Positions 1 through 6,814 of a stretch of DNA of 8,127 nt are shown here, piece by piece. The stretch is from JAVBPA01 sp031549925 (GTDB taxonomy: Bacteria > Bacillota > Clostridia > Oscillospirales > CAG-272), in assembly GCA_031549925.1 (NCBI GenBank), contig JAVBPA010000110.1, positions 1 through 8,127 of the forward strand, given 5' to 3'. Under the pieces are notes generated by a model, which saw only the letters and a program-made list of their open reading frames with translations, did no database searches and was not told the origin of the DNA. Made by a program: the position numbers and the translations under genes. The stretch's first letter is position 1, and each line of letters begins with the position of its first letter.

Positions 1-10
1 ATATCGGCTT

Positions 11-57
11 TAAAATAAAAAACCAAACAATTTCAAAAGATGAATTATTGTTTGGTT
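11..57 (-). terminator. Intrinsic terminator closing the polyamine operon
   Basis: A perfect 11-bp inverted repeat (AACCAAACAAT at 21-31 with its complement at 47-57) reads on the minus strand as a stem directly followed by a U-rich tail (UUUU, A, UUUU over about 12-20). It lies 34 nt past the nspC stop codon, where the six-gene operon should end. A T-rich stretch on the plus strand (about 65-78) might make it weakly bidirectional, but no converging gene is visible in the window. Confidence 0.85.
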
Positions 58-90
58 CATTTGTTATATATTTTTTTAATAGAATCGGAT

Positions 91-1242
91 TCAAGACAAT
101 CTCATTTTAAAATCTTCATATCCGAATTTTTTTACCGCGGAAATTGTTTTATCAGTTTTGCAAATCAAAATCGAAGGAAGAGGCATTCCGTTGAAAGTAT
201 TATTTTTTACCATGGAATAGATCGCCATGTCGCAGAATACGATTCTGTTTCCGATTTCAAGCGGAGAATCAAATGAATAATCACCTATTATATCCCCCGC
301 CAGGCAAGTCGGACCGCCTAAACGGTATTTATATAATTTTTCATCGAATGATCCTGCCCCTACAATATTCGGTCGGTAAGGCATTTCGAGTACATCGGGC
401 ATATGGCAGGCTGCCGATGTGTCGAGTATCGCTATTTTCATACCGTTATCTACGATATCAAGCACTTCTGAAACCAAAAAACCTGTATTTAAAGCAATTG
501 CTTCCCCTGGTTCTAAATAAATATCAAGATTGTACTTTTCTTTTAGTTCTGTGATACAATTAATAAGTCTTTCCGTGTTATAACCTTCGCGTGTTATGTG
601 ATGACCCCCGCCGAAATTAATCCAATTCATGTCTTTCAAATAATCACCGAATTTTTCACAAACTGCTTTTACTGTTTTTTCTAAATCGTCGCTGTCCTGT
701 TCGCACAATGTGTGAAAATGAATTCCGGAAATACCTTTTAATAAATCAGGTCTAAAATTTTCCTTTGTGACTCCCAAACGCGAATAAGGGGCGCATGGAT
801 CATATATTGCATGCCCTGATTGTGTAGAGCATTCCGGATTTATTCTTATTCCGAATTTTTTATTTGAATTTAAAGCACGTACTCTAAATTTTTCCCATTG
901 CGAAAAAGAATTAAAAATTATATAATCGCATATTTTTAGAATTTCATCAAAATCTTCATCAGTGTATGCAGGTGAAAATATATGATTTTCAAGCCCCATT
1001 TCTTCCGCGCTCAAACGCGCTTCAAATAATCCGCTTGCAGCTGTTCCGGATAAATATTTTCTTATAAGCGGATAGAGTGAAAACATAGAAAATGCCTTTT
1101 GAGCCAATAAAATTTTACATCCGGCGCGTTCTTCGACAGAATGAAGTATTTCAAGATTTTTGACAAGCAGTTTTTCGTCGATTACATAACAGGGCGTCGT
1201 TATTTCTTTAAAGCAGGGATCAAAATTCAATATAGTATTCAA
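91..1242 (-). CDS. nspC: Carboxynorspermidine/carboxyspermidine decarboxylase (NspC)
   Basis: This is a PLP-dependent fold-III decarboxylase that removes CO2 from carboxyspermidine (or carboxynorspermidine) to give spermidine (or norspermidine), in the cytoplasm. Numbering from the chosen TTG: the PLP lysine is K49 in LLAQKAFSMF; HFHTLCE lies at 175-181; the glycine loop FGGGHH at 210-215; EPGEA at 244-248; and the C-terminal catalytic cysteine is C313 in GGPTCLAGD. The ends and order match Vibrio CANSDC as I remember it (about 377 aa; 383 here). The start is uncertain. An ATG at 1287 would overlap the upstream gene by 49 nt. The TTG at 1242 overlaps its TGA stop as TTGA, a form typical of translational coupling, and gives the family length. 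A further TTG lies at 1230. None has a clear Shine-Dalgarno. It is the last gene of the operon, next to its partner dehydrogenase. The choice between spermidine and norspermidine cannot be read from sequence; putrescine genes upstream favour spermidine. Confidence 0.93.
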   Translation of the reverse strand: MNTILNFDPCFKEITTPCYVIDEKLLVKNLEILHSVEERAGCKILLAQKAFSMFSLYPLIRKYLSGTAASGLFEARLSAEEMGLENHIFSPAYTDEDFDEILKICDYIIFNSFSQWEKFRVRALNSNKKFGIRINPECSTQSGHAIYDPCAPYSRLGVTKENFRPDLLKGISGIHFHTLCEQDSDDLEKTVKAVCEKFGDYLKDMNWINFGGGHHITREGYNTERLINCITELKEKYNLDIYLEPGEAIALNTGFLVSEVLDIVDNGMKIAILDTSAACHMPDVLEMPYRPNIVGAGSFDEKLYKYRLGGPTCLAGDIIGDYSFDSPLEIGNRIVFCDMAIYSMVKNNTFNGMPLPSILICKTDKTISAVKKFGYEDFKMRLS

Positions 1243-2438
1243 TCTACAAGTACCGGTGAAAAATCTTCTGTCCAGGGAAGACCCCATTTATTCAATGCGT
1301 CCATAAATGGATCAGGATCAAATTCTTCAACGTTATAAACTCCCGGTTTTTTCCATTTGCCCTCTAGAATCATCATTGCGCCTATCATAGCCGGAACACC
1401 GGTTGTATATGAAATCGCCTGAGAACCTACTTCGCGATAACATTCCTGATGATCGCATACATTGTAAATATAATAATTTTTTTCTTTTCCGTCTTTTATA
1501 CCGCTGAATATACATCCTATATTTGTTTTTCCTTTTGTGCGCGGGCCGAGGCTTGCCGGATCAGGAAGCAATGCTTTTAAAAATTGTAAAGGTACTATTG
1601 GCATCCCGTTATACATTATCGGTTCGATCGAAGTCATACCTACGTTTTCAAGACACTTTAAATGGGTTAAATAATTCTGGCTGAAAGTCATGAAGAAACG
1701 TATTCTTTTAATTCCTTTCAAATTCAAAGCTAAGCTTTCCAATTCTTCGTGATGAAGCAGATACATATCCTTATCACCGATCTGAGGAAAATTAAATACC
1801 CGCTTAATTTCCATCGGTTTCGTATGAACCCATTGTCCGTTCTCCCAATAGCTTCCGTCGGCGGTAACTTCTCGGATATTTATTTCTGGATTGAAATTTG
1901 TCGCAAACGGATATCCGTGATCACCGGCATTTGCGTCGAGAATATCAAGATAATAAATTTCGTCAAAATAATGTTTTTGTGCGAACGCGGAGAAAACTCC
2001 GGTAACACCGGGATCAAAACCGCAGCCTAAAACAGCGGTTATTCCCGCTTCTTCAAAACGTTTACGGTAATCCCACTGCCATTTATATTCAAACTTCGCG
2101 GTATCAACAGGTTCATAATTCGCGGTGTCAAGATAGTGTGTCTTTGTTGCAAGACAAGCATCCATTATCGTTAAATCCTGATAAGGAAGAGCCAAATTTA
2201 CGACAATATCCGGTTTGTATGAATTAATCAGTTCGATGAGTTCACAAACGTTATCAGCGTCTACCTGCGCTGTAGATATTTTCGTTTTTCCTCCGTCAAG
2301 TTTTGATTTTATAGCATCGCATTTGCTTTTTGTACGGCTTGCAATCATTATGTCGCCGAAAACTTCGCTGTTCTGACAGCATTTGTTTATAGTAACACCG
2401 GCGACTCCTCCGCAACCGATAATCAATGTTTTATTCAT
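1239..2438 (-). CDS. Carboxynorspermidine/carboxyspermidine dehydrogenase, saccharopine dehydrogenase family
   Basis: This 399-aa NADPH-type reductase is expected to condense L-aspartate beta-semialdehyde with putrescine (or 1,3-diaminopropane) and reduce the imine to carboxyspermidine (or carboxynorspermidine). The N-terminal Rossmann motif GCGGVAG sits at residues 8-14, followed by IASRT. Later blocks match the Vibrio enzyme as I recall it: AGITAVLGCGFDPGV, DANAGDHG, ATNFNPE, YWENGQW, KALLPDPASLGP, SYTTGVPA and the C-terminal DPDPFM. These blocks separate it from true saccharopine dehydrogenases of lysine metabolism, and the adjacent nspC fits. The ATG at 2438 overlaps the end of speB by 8 nt, with a GGAGGT Shine-Dalgarno at 2449-2454 inside speB (10-nt spacing), so the two genes are probably coupled. 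The gene looks intact. The amine substrate is inferred from the operon, not from residues. Confidence 0.93.
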   Translation of the reverse strand: MNKTLIIGCGGVAGVTINKCCQNSEVFGDIMIASRTKSKCDAIKSKLDGGKTKISTAQVDADNVCELIELINSYKPDIVVNLALPYQDLTIMDACLATKTHYLDTANYEPVDTAKFEYKWQWDYRKRFEEAGITAVLGCGFDPGVTGVFSAFAQKHYFDEIYYLDILDANAGDHGYPFATNFNPEINIREVTADGSYWENGQWVHTKPMEIKRVFNFPQIGDKDMYLLHHEELESLALNLKGIKRIRFFMTFSQNYLTHLKCLENVGMTSIEPIMYNGMPIVPLQFLKALLPDPASLGPRTKGKTNIGCIFSGIKDGKEKNYYIYNVCDHQECYREVGSQAISYTTGVPAMIGAMMILEGKWKKPGVYNVEEFDPDPFMDALNKWGLPWTEDFSPVLVD

Positions 2439-3297
2439 TTATAAAATTACCTCCGACAGCAATTAATAATTCTCTTAAAATTTTGCAAGCGACAGCTGTT
2501 GAAACTCCGCTTTGATCATAAACAGGAGAAAGCTCGTTAATATCACAGCCCACAATATTTAATTGTTTTAGTTTAATAACAGCTTCCAGCAAGCACATGA
2601 ACGAAATTCCGCCCGCTTCAGGAGTCCCTGTACCCGGAAATATTGACGGGTCAAGAATATCTAAATCCAATGTAAAATATACAGGTTTCCCTTTTAATAA
2701 ATTAACCGTATCATCAAAAGTATTCAAATTATATCTGCACATTTTTGTGTGGTCATGCGCGAATTGAAATTCATGTTTTTCTCCGCTTCGGATTCCGAAT
2801 TGATATATTTTATCGTCTCCCAATATATCCCAAGCTCTGCGTATAACAGTCGAATGAGATAAATTTTCTCCGAGATATTCATCTCTTAAATCGGTATGCG
2901 CGTCAAAATGTATAATATTCAATTCCGGATATTTTTTATAGGCTGCCCGAACCGCTCCGAGTGTCACTAAATGCTCTCCGCCTATCATCACCGGAATTTT
3001 GCCGCTGTTTAAAATTATATCTGTCCGTTCCTCAATTTGAGATAAAACTTTTTGCGTATTGCCGAACGGAAATTCTAGATCGCCGCTGTCGCAAATTGAA
3101 AACTGAGTCAAGTCTGCGTTCTGATAAGGAGAATATGTTTCAATACCATACGAATCTCCCCTTATAATTTTCGGAGCGAAACGAGTTCCCGGACGGAAAG
3201 AAGCAGTACCGTCAAACGGAGCGCCGAAAAGTACAATATCGCTTTCTGAAAAATCGGAGCCGCAACCGATAAAAGTTTCTGTGTTTTTACTCAACAT
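2431..3297 (-). CDS. speB: Agmatinase (agmatine ureohydrolase)
   Basis: SpeB hydrolyses agmatine to putrescine and urea with a binuclear manganese centre, in the cytoplasm. The 288-aa protein carries the full ureohydrolase metal set: H109 in GGEH, D132/H134/D136 in FDAHTD, and D211/D213 in TLDLDILDP. It also has the substrate-side RPGTRFAP and SHST segments. It aligns along its length with Bacillus SpeB, including EEYSPY-like, FGIRSG and PGTGTPEAGG blocks. I chose the ATG at 3297 over the in-frame ATG at 3315 because a strong AGGAGA lies at 3307-3312, 9 nt upstream. The longer start would place that Shine-Dalgarno inside the gene and add six residues (MRRCFA) unlike the family. This start overlaps the speE stop by 11 nt. 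Agmatinase rather than arginase or formimidoylglutamase is supported by the adjacent decarboxylase and spermidine synthase. Confidence 0.95.
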   Translation of the reverse strand: MLSKNTETFIGCGSDFSESDIVLFGAPFDGTASFRPGTRFAPKIIRGDSYGIETYSPYQNADLTQFSICDSGDLEFPFGNTQKVLSQIEERTDIILNSGKIPVMIGGEHLVTLGAVRAAYKKYPELNIIHFDAHTDLRDEYLGENLSHSTVIRRAWDILGDDKIYQFGIRSGEKHEFQFAHDHTKMCRYNLNTFDDTVNLLKGKPVYFTLDLDILDPSIFPGTGTPEAGGISFMCLLEAVIKLKQLNIVGCDINELSPVYDQSGVSTAVACKILRELLIAVGGNFINE

Positions 3298-4144
3298 CGC
3301 GAAGCATCTCCTCAATATAATTCGGTAAATAAAATGAGCCTCTGTGGAGATTTGTATTGTACCATTTTGTTTTAATCATAAGTGATTTCCATTTATTGGA
3401 GTCAAGATCAAACACGGGATGATACTTTTTTGAGGCAAAACCGAACAGCCAGTGTCCGCTCGGATAGGTCGGTATATTTGCCTGATAAACTCTGCTGATA
3501 TTAAAAGATTCAACAATACGTTTATGAGCGCGTTTCATGGCTGTGGCGTCCTCGGTATAGAACGCGCTTTCATGCTGATTTACCATGATTCCGTCTTCCC
3601 GCAGCGCTTTAAAGCAATTACCGTAAAATTCTTTGGTAAAAAGTCCTTCTCCCGGTCCGAATGGATCAGTCGAATCTACTATTATCAAATCATATTCGTC
3701 TTCAAATCTTCTGATATATTTAAGACCATCCTCAAAATGCAAATCTATTCTTTCATCGTCGAATCCGCACGCGGTTTGAGGCAAATATCTTTTACAGACA
3801 TCAACCACCATTTCATCTATTTCAACAAGATCAATGTGCTCGACATTATTATATTTTGTCAGCTCTCGCAAAACACCGCCATCGCCCGCTCCGATAACAA
3901 GAATATTTTTAATATGAGGATTTACCGCCATCGGAACATGGGTTATCATTTCGTGATAAATAAATTCGTCTTTTTCCGTCAGCATCATATAACCGTCAAG
4001 AGTAAGAAACCGCCCGAATTCTTTTGATTCAAAAACGTCTATGCGCTGGAAATCGCTTTTTTCCGAATATAATTGCTTGTCTACTTTTATCGATAATTTA
4101 ACATTTTTAGTATGGTATTCGCAAAACCATAAATCCAATTGCAT
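3287..4144 (-). CDS. speE: Spermidine synthase (polyamine aminopropyltransferase)
   Basis: SpeE transfers the aminopropyl group of decarboxylated S-adenosylmethionine to putrescine, giving spermidine and methylthioadenosine. The 285-aa protein begins with the beta-strand domain (LWFCEYHTKNVKLSIKV), then LDGYMMLTEKDEF and YHEM (63-66). The nucleotide loop GAGDGG is at 85-90, the acidic VEIDEMV at 107-113, the catalytic-loop aspartate D157 in DSTDPFGPG, and IPTYPSG at 224-230. Length and order match Bacillus SpeE (about 276 aa). The reading frame stays open 51 codons further upstream to 4297, but that extension is basic, unlike any SpeE, and lies inside the decarboxylase gene. The ATG at 4144 overlaps the decarboxylase stop as TAATG, with GGAGG 3 nt upstream (a rather short spacing). 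Some bacterial homologues accept other amines or make spermine, so acceptor specificity is inferred. Confidence 0.95.
   Translation of the reverse strand: MQLDLWFCEYHTKNVKLSIKVDKQLYSEKSDFQRIDVFESKEFGRFLTLDGYMMLTEKDEFIYHEMITHVPMAVNPHIKNILVIGAGDGGVLRELTKYNNVEHIDLVEIDEMVVDVCKRYLPQTACGFDDERIDLHFEDGLKYIRRFEDEYDLIIVDSTDPFGPGEGLFTKEFYGNCFKALREDGIMVNQHESAFYTEDATAMKRAHKRIVESFNISRVYQANIPTYPSGHWLFGFASKKYHPVFDLDSNKWKSLMIKTKWYNTNLHRGSFYLPNYIEEMLRDVE
3307..3312 (-). promoter_or_regulatory. Shine-Dalgarno that fixes the speB start
   Basis: On the minus strand AGGAGA lies 9 nt before the ATG at 3297, inside the last codons of speE. It decides for this ATG against the one at 3315, which has no such site, and implies speE-speB translational coupling. 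Confidence 0.75.
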
Positions 4145-5598
4145 TAACCTCCGCTTATGACATTTATAAATGAAACGTCCATATCCTCTGTTCCCGTAAG
4201 TGAACAGCCTTTTTCTTTCGCATATAAAATATAGTCTACTATATCCGATGTAATTTCTTCTCCCGGAGCTAAAATCGGAATTCCGGGAGGGTAACACATT
4301 ACAAATTCGGAGCAGATATAACCGATTGAATCTTTTATTGCAACTTTTTCTTTGTTTGCGTAGAAAGCCTTTTGAGGGGAATATATTACATGCGGATTAA
4401 TAAACTCAAAAGTCAGCAATCCGCTTTTGTTTTTTTTATATCTGCGTCTTATTTCAGAAAGTGCGCTGATTAATCTTTCTATATTTTTCTTTGTATCTCC
4501 GACCGAAACATAAGCAAGTATATTGCCCATATCTCCGAATTCAATTTGGATATCGTATTCGTCGCGCAGCAGATCATATACTTCAATTCCCGCAAGTCCG
4601 ATATTCAAAGTGTTAACCGAAAGTTTTGTTATATCAAAAGCGAATATTGAATCTCCGTTGACAAGCTCTTCGGAAAAAGCGTAATAATCTCCTATTTGAT
4701 TTATTTCATTACGCGCGTATTCAGCAAGAGCTATAACCTCCGAGAATATTTTTTTTCCGTTTAAAGCCAGATTTTTTCTTGACAAGTCGAGGCTTGAAAG
4801 GAGAAGATACGAACCGCTTGTAGTTTGGGTCAAATTTATGACCTGCCGGACATAATCTGCGTTCATGTTACAACCGCATAATAATATAGAGCTTTGCGTT
4901 AACGAGCCTCCTGATTTATGCATACTGACAGAAGCCATATCCGCTCCCGCCGCCATCGCCGAAACAGGCATATTTTTTCCGAAATAAAAATGAGTTCCGT
5001 GAGCCTCATCGACTAAAACCTTCATTCCGTATTCATGCGCAAGTTTTGTAATAGAGGGTAAATTAGAACATATCCCGTAATATGTAGGATTGTTTATAAG
5101 AACTGCTTTCGCGTCCGGATTGGCTTTTACAGCCGCGGCAACGTCATCGTATGACATTCCGAGAGAAATTCCAAGTTGTGAATTTATTTTCGGATTTATA
5201 TAAACCGGAACGGAACCGCATAATATCAAAGCGTTTATAACACTTCTGTGAACGTTGCGGGGAAGTATTATTTTATCATCTTTTTTGCAAACGGACAGAA
5301 TCATCGCTTGTACCGCCGAAGTCGTTCCGTTAACCATAAAAAATGCGTGCCCCGCACCAAAAGCCTCGGCAGTTAAAATTTCGGCATCTCTTATAACACT
5401 TACCGGGTGACATAGATTATCAAGCGGTTTCATTGAATTTACATCGAATTTCATGCACCGCTCACCTAAAAAGTCTGTAAGCTCGCGGTTGCCTTTTCCT
5501 CTTTTATGCCCCGGAACATCGAAAGGTACAATTCTCATACCGTCAAAACCGCGTAAAGCGTCGTATATAGGAGCGTTTTCCTGCGATAAATTACTCAT
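4144..5598 (-). CDS. speA: PLP-dependent Orn/Lys/Arg decarboxylase, probable arginine decarboxylase
   Basis: This 484-aa fold-I PLP enzyme belongs to the short, wingless Orn/Lys/Arg decarboxylase group typical of Bacillus SpeA (about 490 aa). Visible motifs, in order: DVPGHKRGKG (28-36); FMVNGTTSA near 87-95; ILPRNVHRS near 110-119; NNPTYYG (169-175); DEAHG (197-201); the PLP Schiff-base lysine K228 in SVSMHKSGGSLTQSS; and the C-terminal EFVMCYPPGIPILAPGE. It presumably decarboxylates arginine to agmatine, since agmatinase is two genes downstream and no ornithine-forming gene is present. Lysine or ornithine activity cannot be excluded from sequence. The ATG at 5598 is 13 nt after the speD stop. 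GAGG at 5610-5613 overlaps that stop with 11-nt spacing. Its own stop overlaps speE by one base, so co-transcription and coupling are likely. Nothing looks truncated. Confidence 0.9.
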   Translation of the reverse strand: MSNLSQENAPIYDALRGFDGMRIVPFDVPGHKRGKGNRELTDFLGERCMKFDVNSMKPLDNLCHPVSVIRDAEILTAEAFGAGHAFFMVNGTTSAVQAMILSVCKKDDKIILPRNVHRSVINALILCGSVPVYINPKINSQLGISLGMSYDDVAAAVKANPDAKAVLINNPTYYGICSNLPSITKLAHEYGMKVLVDEAHGTHFYFGKNMPVSAMAAGADMASVSMHKSGGSLTQSSILLCGCNMNADYVRQVINLTQTTSGSYLLLSSLDLSRKNLALNGKKIFSEVIALAEYARNEINQIGDYYAFSEELVNGDSIFAFDITKLSVNTLNIGLAGIEVYDLLRDEYDIQIEFGDMGNILAYVSVGDTKKNIERLISALSEIRRRYKKNKSGLLTFEFINPHVIYSPQKAFYANKEKVAIKDSIGYICSEFVMCYPPGIPILAPGEEITSDIVDYILYAKEKGCSLTGTEDMDVSFINVISGG

Positions 5599-5611
5599 TT
5601 AAGAAAAAACC

Positions 5612-6406
5612 TCAGCTAAAAATATTTATACCGCTGAATATTTCTATCATTTCCTGCCGCAAACTGTTTGTTATATTCAATCTGGTTTTCGGAGGTATTT
5701 CATAAACATCGGAATTGAAAAGATAATTTTGGAGTATAACATCTTTTATAAGCATTTTTGTATGAAAAATGTTTGATTGATAAACGTTTATATCTATAGC
5801 ATCGTAGCGTTCGAGGGTGTTTGTGTCAATATAATCCTGAATTGATTTTATTTCGTGGTCAATGAATAGTTTTCTTCCGGAAACATCCCTTGTAAATCCG
5901 CGTACGCGGTAATCCATGGTTATAATATCGGAGTCAAAGCTTCCGATTAAATAATCAAGAGTTGATAAGGGTGTTATTTCCCCGCATGTTGCTACGTCTA
6001 TATCGACCCTGAAAGTAGCTATGGAATTATCGGGATGAAATTCCGGATATGTGTGAACGGTTACATGACTTTTATCAAGATGGGCTAAAACTGTTTCGTT
6101 TGTTTTCGCCACTTTCATAGATTCATCGGCAATTAAAAAAGTAACGCTTGCTCCTTGGGGATCATAATCCTGTTTTGAGATATGAATAATGCGTGCCCCA
6201 ATCATTTCTGTTACGTGCTGTAATATATTAGTTAGTCTGTCCGAATTATATTCTTTATCAATATATCCGATATATTCTCTTTGTTCGCGTTCGGTTTTAG
6301 CGTAGCAAACGTCATAAATATTAAAACTCAGCGATTTGGTTAGATTATTAAAACCATATAATTTCAATTTATTTTCCATGGATAAAAGCGTTACAGTTCC
6401 TCTCAT
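5612..6406 (-). CDS. speD: S-adenosylmethionine decarboxylase proenzyme, Escherichia coli type
   Basis: SpeD decarboxylates S-adenosylmethionine to provide the aminopropyl donor used by SpeE. It is made as a proenzyme that cleaves itself before a serine to form the pyruvoyl cofactor. Here the cleavage site is K112-S113 in LAHLDKSHVTVHTYPE, and the proton-donor cysteine is C141 in DVATCGEITPL. KLKLYGFNNLTKSLSFNIYD (14-33), QDYDPQGASVT, DYRVRGFTRD, FIDHEI and NIFHTKML match E. coli SpeD (264 aa, class 1a), not the small Bacillus class 1b enzyme. Start: the ATG at 6406 is the longest option, but family alignment favours the ATG at 6379 (MENKLKLYGF), which would give 255 aa. Neither has a well-placed Shine-Dalgarno; an AGAGGA lies 18-20 nt before the latter. 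It is the first gene of the operon, about 65 nt after a terminator that ends an upstream RNA, so its expression may depend on read-through. Confidence 0.94.
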   Translation of the reverse strand: MRGTVTLLSMENKLKLYGFNNLTKSLSFNIYDVCYAKTEREQREYIGYIDKEYNSDRLTNILQHVTEMIGARIIHISKQDYDPQGASVTFLIADESMKVAKTNETVLAHLDKSHVTVHTYPEFHPDNSIATFRVDIDVATCGEITPLSTLDYLIGSFDSDIITMDYRVRGFTRDVSGRKLFIDHEIKSIQDYIDTNTLERYDAIDINVYQSNIFHTKMLIKDVILQNYLFNSDVYEIPPKTRLNITNSLRQEMIEIFSGINIFS

Positions 6407-6418
6407 CTTAATTATTAC

Positions 6419-6424
6419 ATTATA
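6419..6424 (-). promoter_or_regulatory. Possible -10 box just upstream of speD
   Basis: The minus strand reads TATAAT here, placing a start near 6412. No acceptable -35 is found at 16-18 nt spacing (ATAAAC or similar), and the surroundings are very AT-rich, so a chance match is likely. If real, the operon has its own promoter independent of the upstream RNA, and the speD start at 6379 would be preferred, because a transcript starting at 6412 would be nearly leaderless for the 6406 start. Confidence 0.25.
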
Positions 6425-6470
6425 TTATTTTTCAACTTAAAGTTTATTTAGAAATTTCATTTTTTATCAT

Positions 6471-6513
6471 AAAATAAAAAAAGTCAGGACGCGATACAAA
6501 CTACACATCCTGA
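6471..6513 (-). terminator. Intrinsic terminator between the leader/ncRNA and speD
   Basis: On the minus strand a 10-bp stem (6504-6513 with 6484-6493; two G-U pairs, core UCAGGA/UCCUGA, 10-nt loop) is followed by seven Us (6476-6482), one A, and four more Us. It points toward speD and ends about 65 nt before the first possible start codon. It could end a stand-alone RNA or act as the attenuator of the polyamine operon. Confidence 0.85.
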
Positions 6514-6808
6514 GAATTATAAATTTAAAGTCAATATAAAATAGCTCCGCGCTAACAACAAGAAAAATCCTTTGCCGCTTATATTGACCGTTTCACAAGT
6601 GTGTATAAATATTATACATAACTACAACGTAATAATAATCACGCAATAATTAGGTTATGAAGTAACCAACTTATAAAAAAGCGAGTTATAACTCAATCAA
6701 TAGCGGTTTTCACCGCAGCCGGCAATCGACCTGGCTGTCCGTATGGCCACATTCCCGTCTGGAAAGGTCTGGTCCTGTTTTAATTTCTGCTATTATTTCG
6801 CAGCAATT
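6476..6808 (-). ncRNA. Unclassified structured RNA (about 333 nt), stand-alone ncRNA or attenuator leader of the polyamine operon
   Basis: The limits come from a consensus promoter (start predicted at A6808) and an intrinsic terminator (6471-6513). In minus-strand order the foldable elements are as follows. A 5' hairpin lies at 6808-6782 (AAUU and CUGC arms around one mismatch). A compact three-way junction lies at 6769-6728. A hairpin of 5 bp capped by a GAAA tetraloop lies at 6716-6703. A palindrome lies at 6693-6682 and small hairpins at 6667-6653 and about 6618-6604. A perfect 10-bp helix joins 6588-6579 to 6539-6530. Possible long-range pairs are UUGCCG (6725-6720) with CGGCAA (6577-6572). 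The GC-rich core stands out from the AT-rich surroundings, as expected for conserved RNA. I compared it by eye with tmRNA, RNase P, 6S, SRP, T-box and SAM-class RNAs and could not assign it. No convincing protein is encoded. Confidence 0.6.
6703..6769 (-). other. GC-rich structured core of the upstream RNA: three-way junction plus GNRA hairpin
   Basis: Read on the minus strand, P1 pairs GACC (6769-6766) with GGTC (6731-6728). P2 pairs TTTCC (6765-6761) with GGGAA (6756-6752) around AGAC. P3 pairs TGGC (6749-6746) with GCCA (6735-6732). The only unpaired junction bases are TG at 6751-6750. After an 11-nt joint comes GCGGT-GAAA-ACCGC (6716-6703), a hairpin with a classic GNRA tetraloop that could dock tertiary contacts. 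Pairings were found by eye; no covariation is available. Confidence 0.5.
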
Positions 6809-6814
6809 AGTGAT

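Noticed and set aside
3452..4027. 191-codon plus-strand frame antisense to speE
   Set aside because: It lies wholly within the clear speE frame, has no Shine-Dalgarno and resembles no family; it is a shadow frame.
4145..4297. N-terminal 51-residue extension of speE
   Set aside because: It is encoded within the decarboxylase gene, is strongly basic and lacks family similarity; the ATG at 4144 matches SpeE homologues and has GGAGG upstream.
6682..6693. 12-bp palindrome GAGTTATAACTC considered as an operator
   Set aside because: It lies more than 100 nt downstream of the predicted RNA start, inside the transcribed structured region, and fits better as a small RNA hairpin.
6476..6808. Assignment of the RNA as tmRNA, RNase P, 6S, SRP RNA, T-box or a SAM riboswitch
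   Set aside because: I see no CCA-ending tRNA-like domain or tag frame, none of the RNase P conserved segments, no T-box consensus and no SAM core motif; the fold and length also do not match 6S or SRP.
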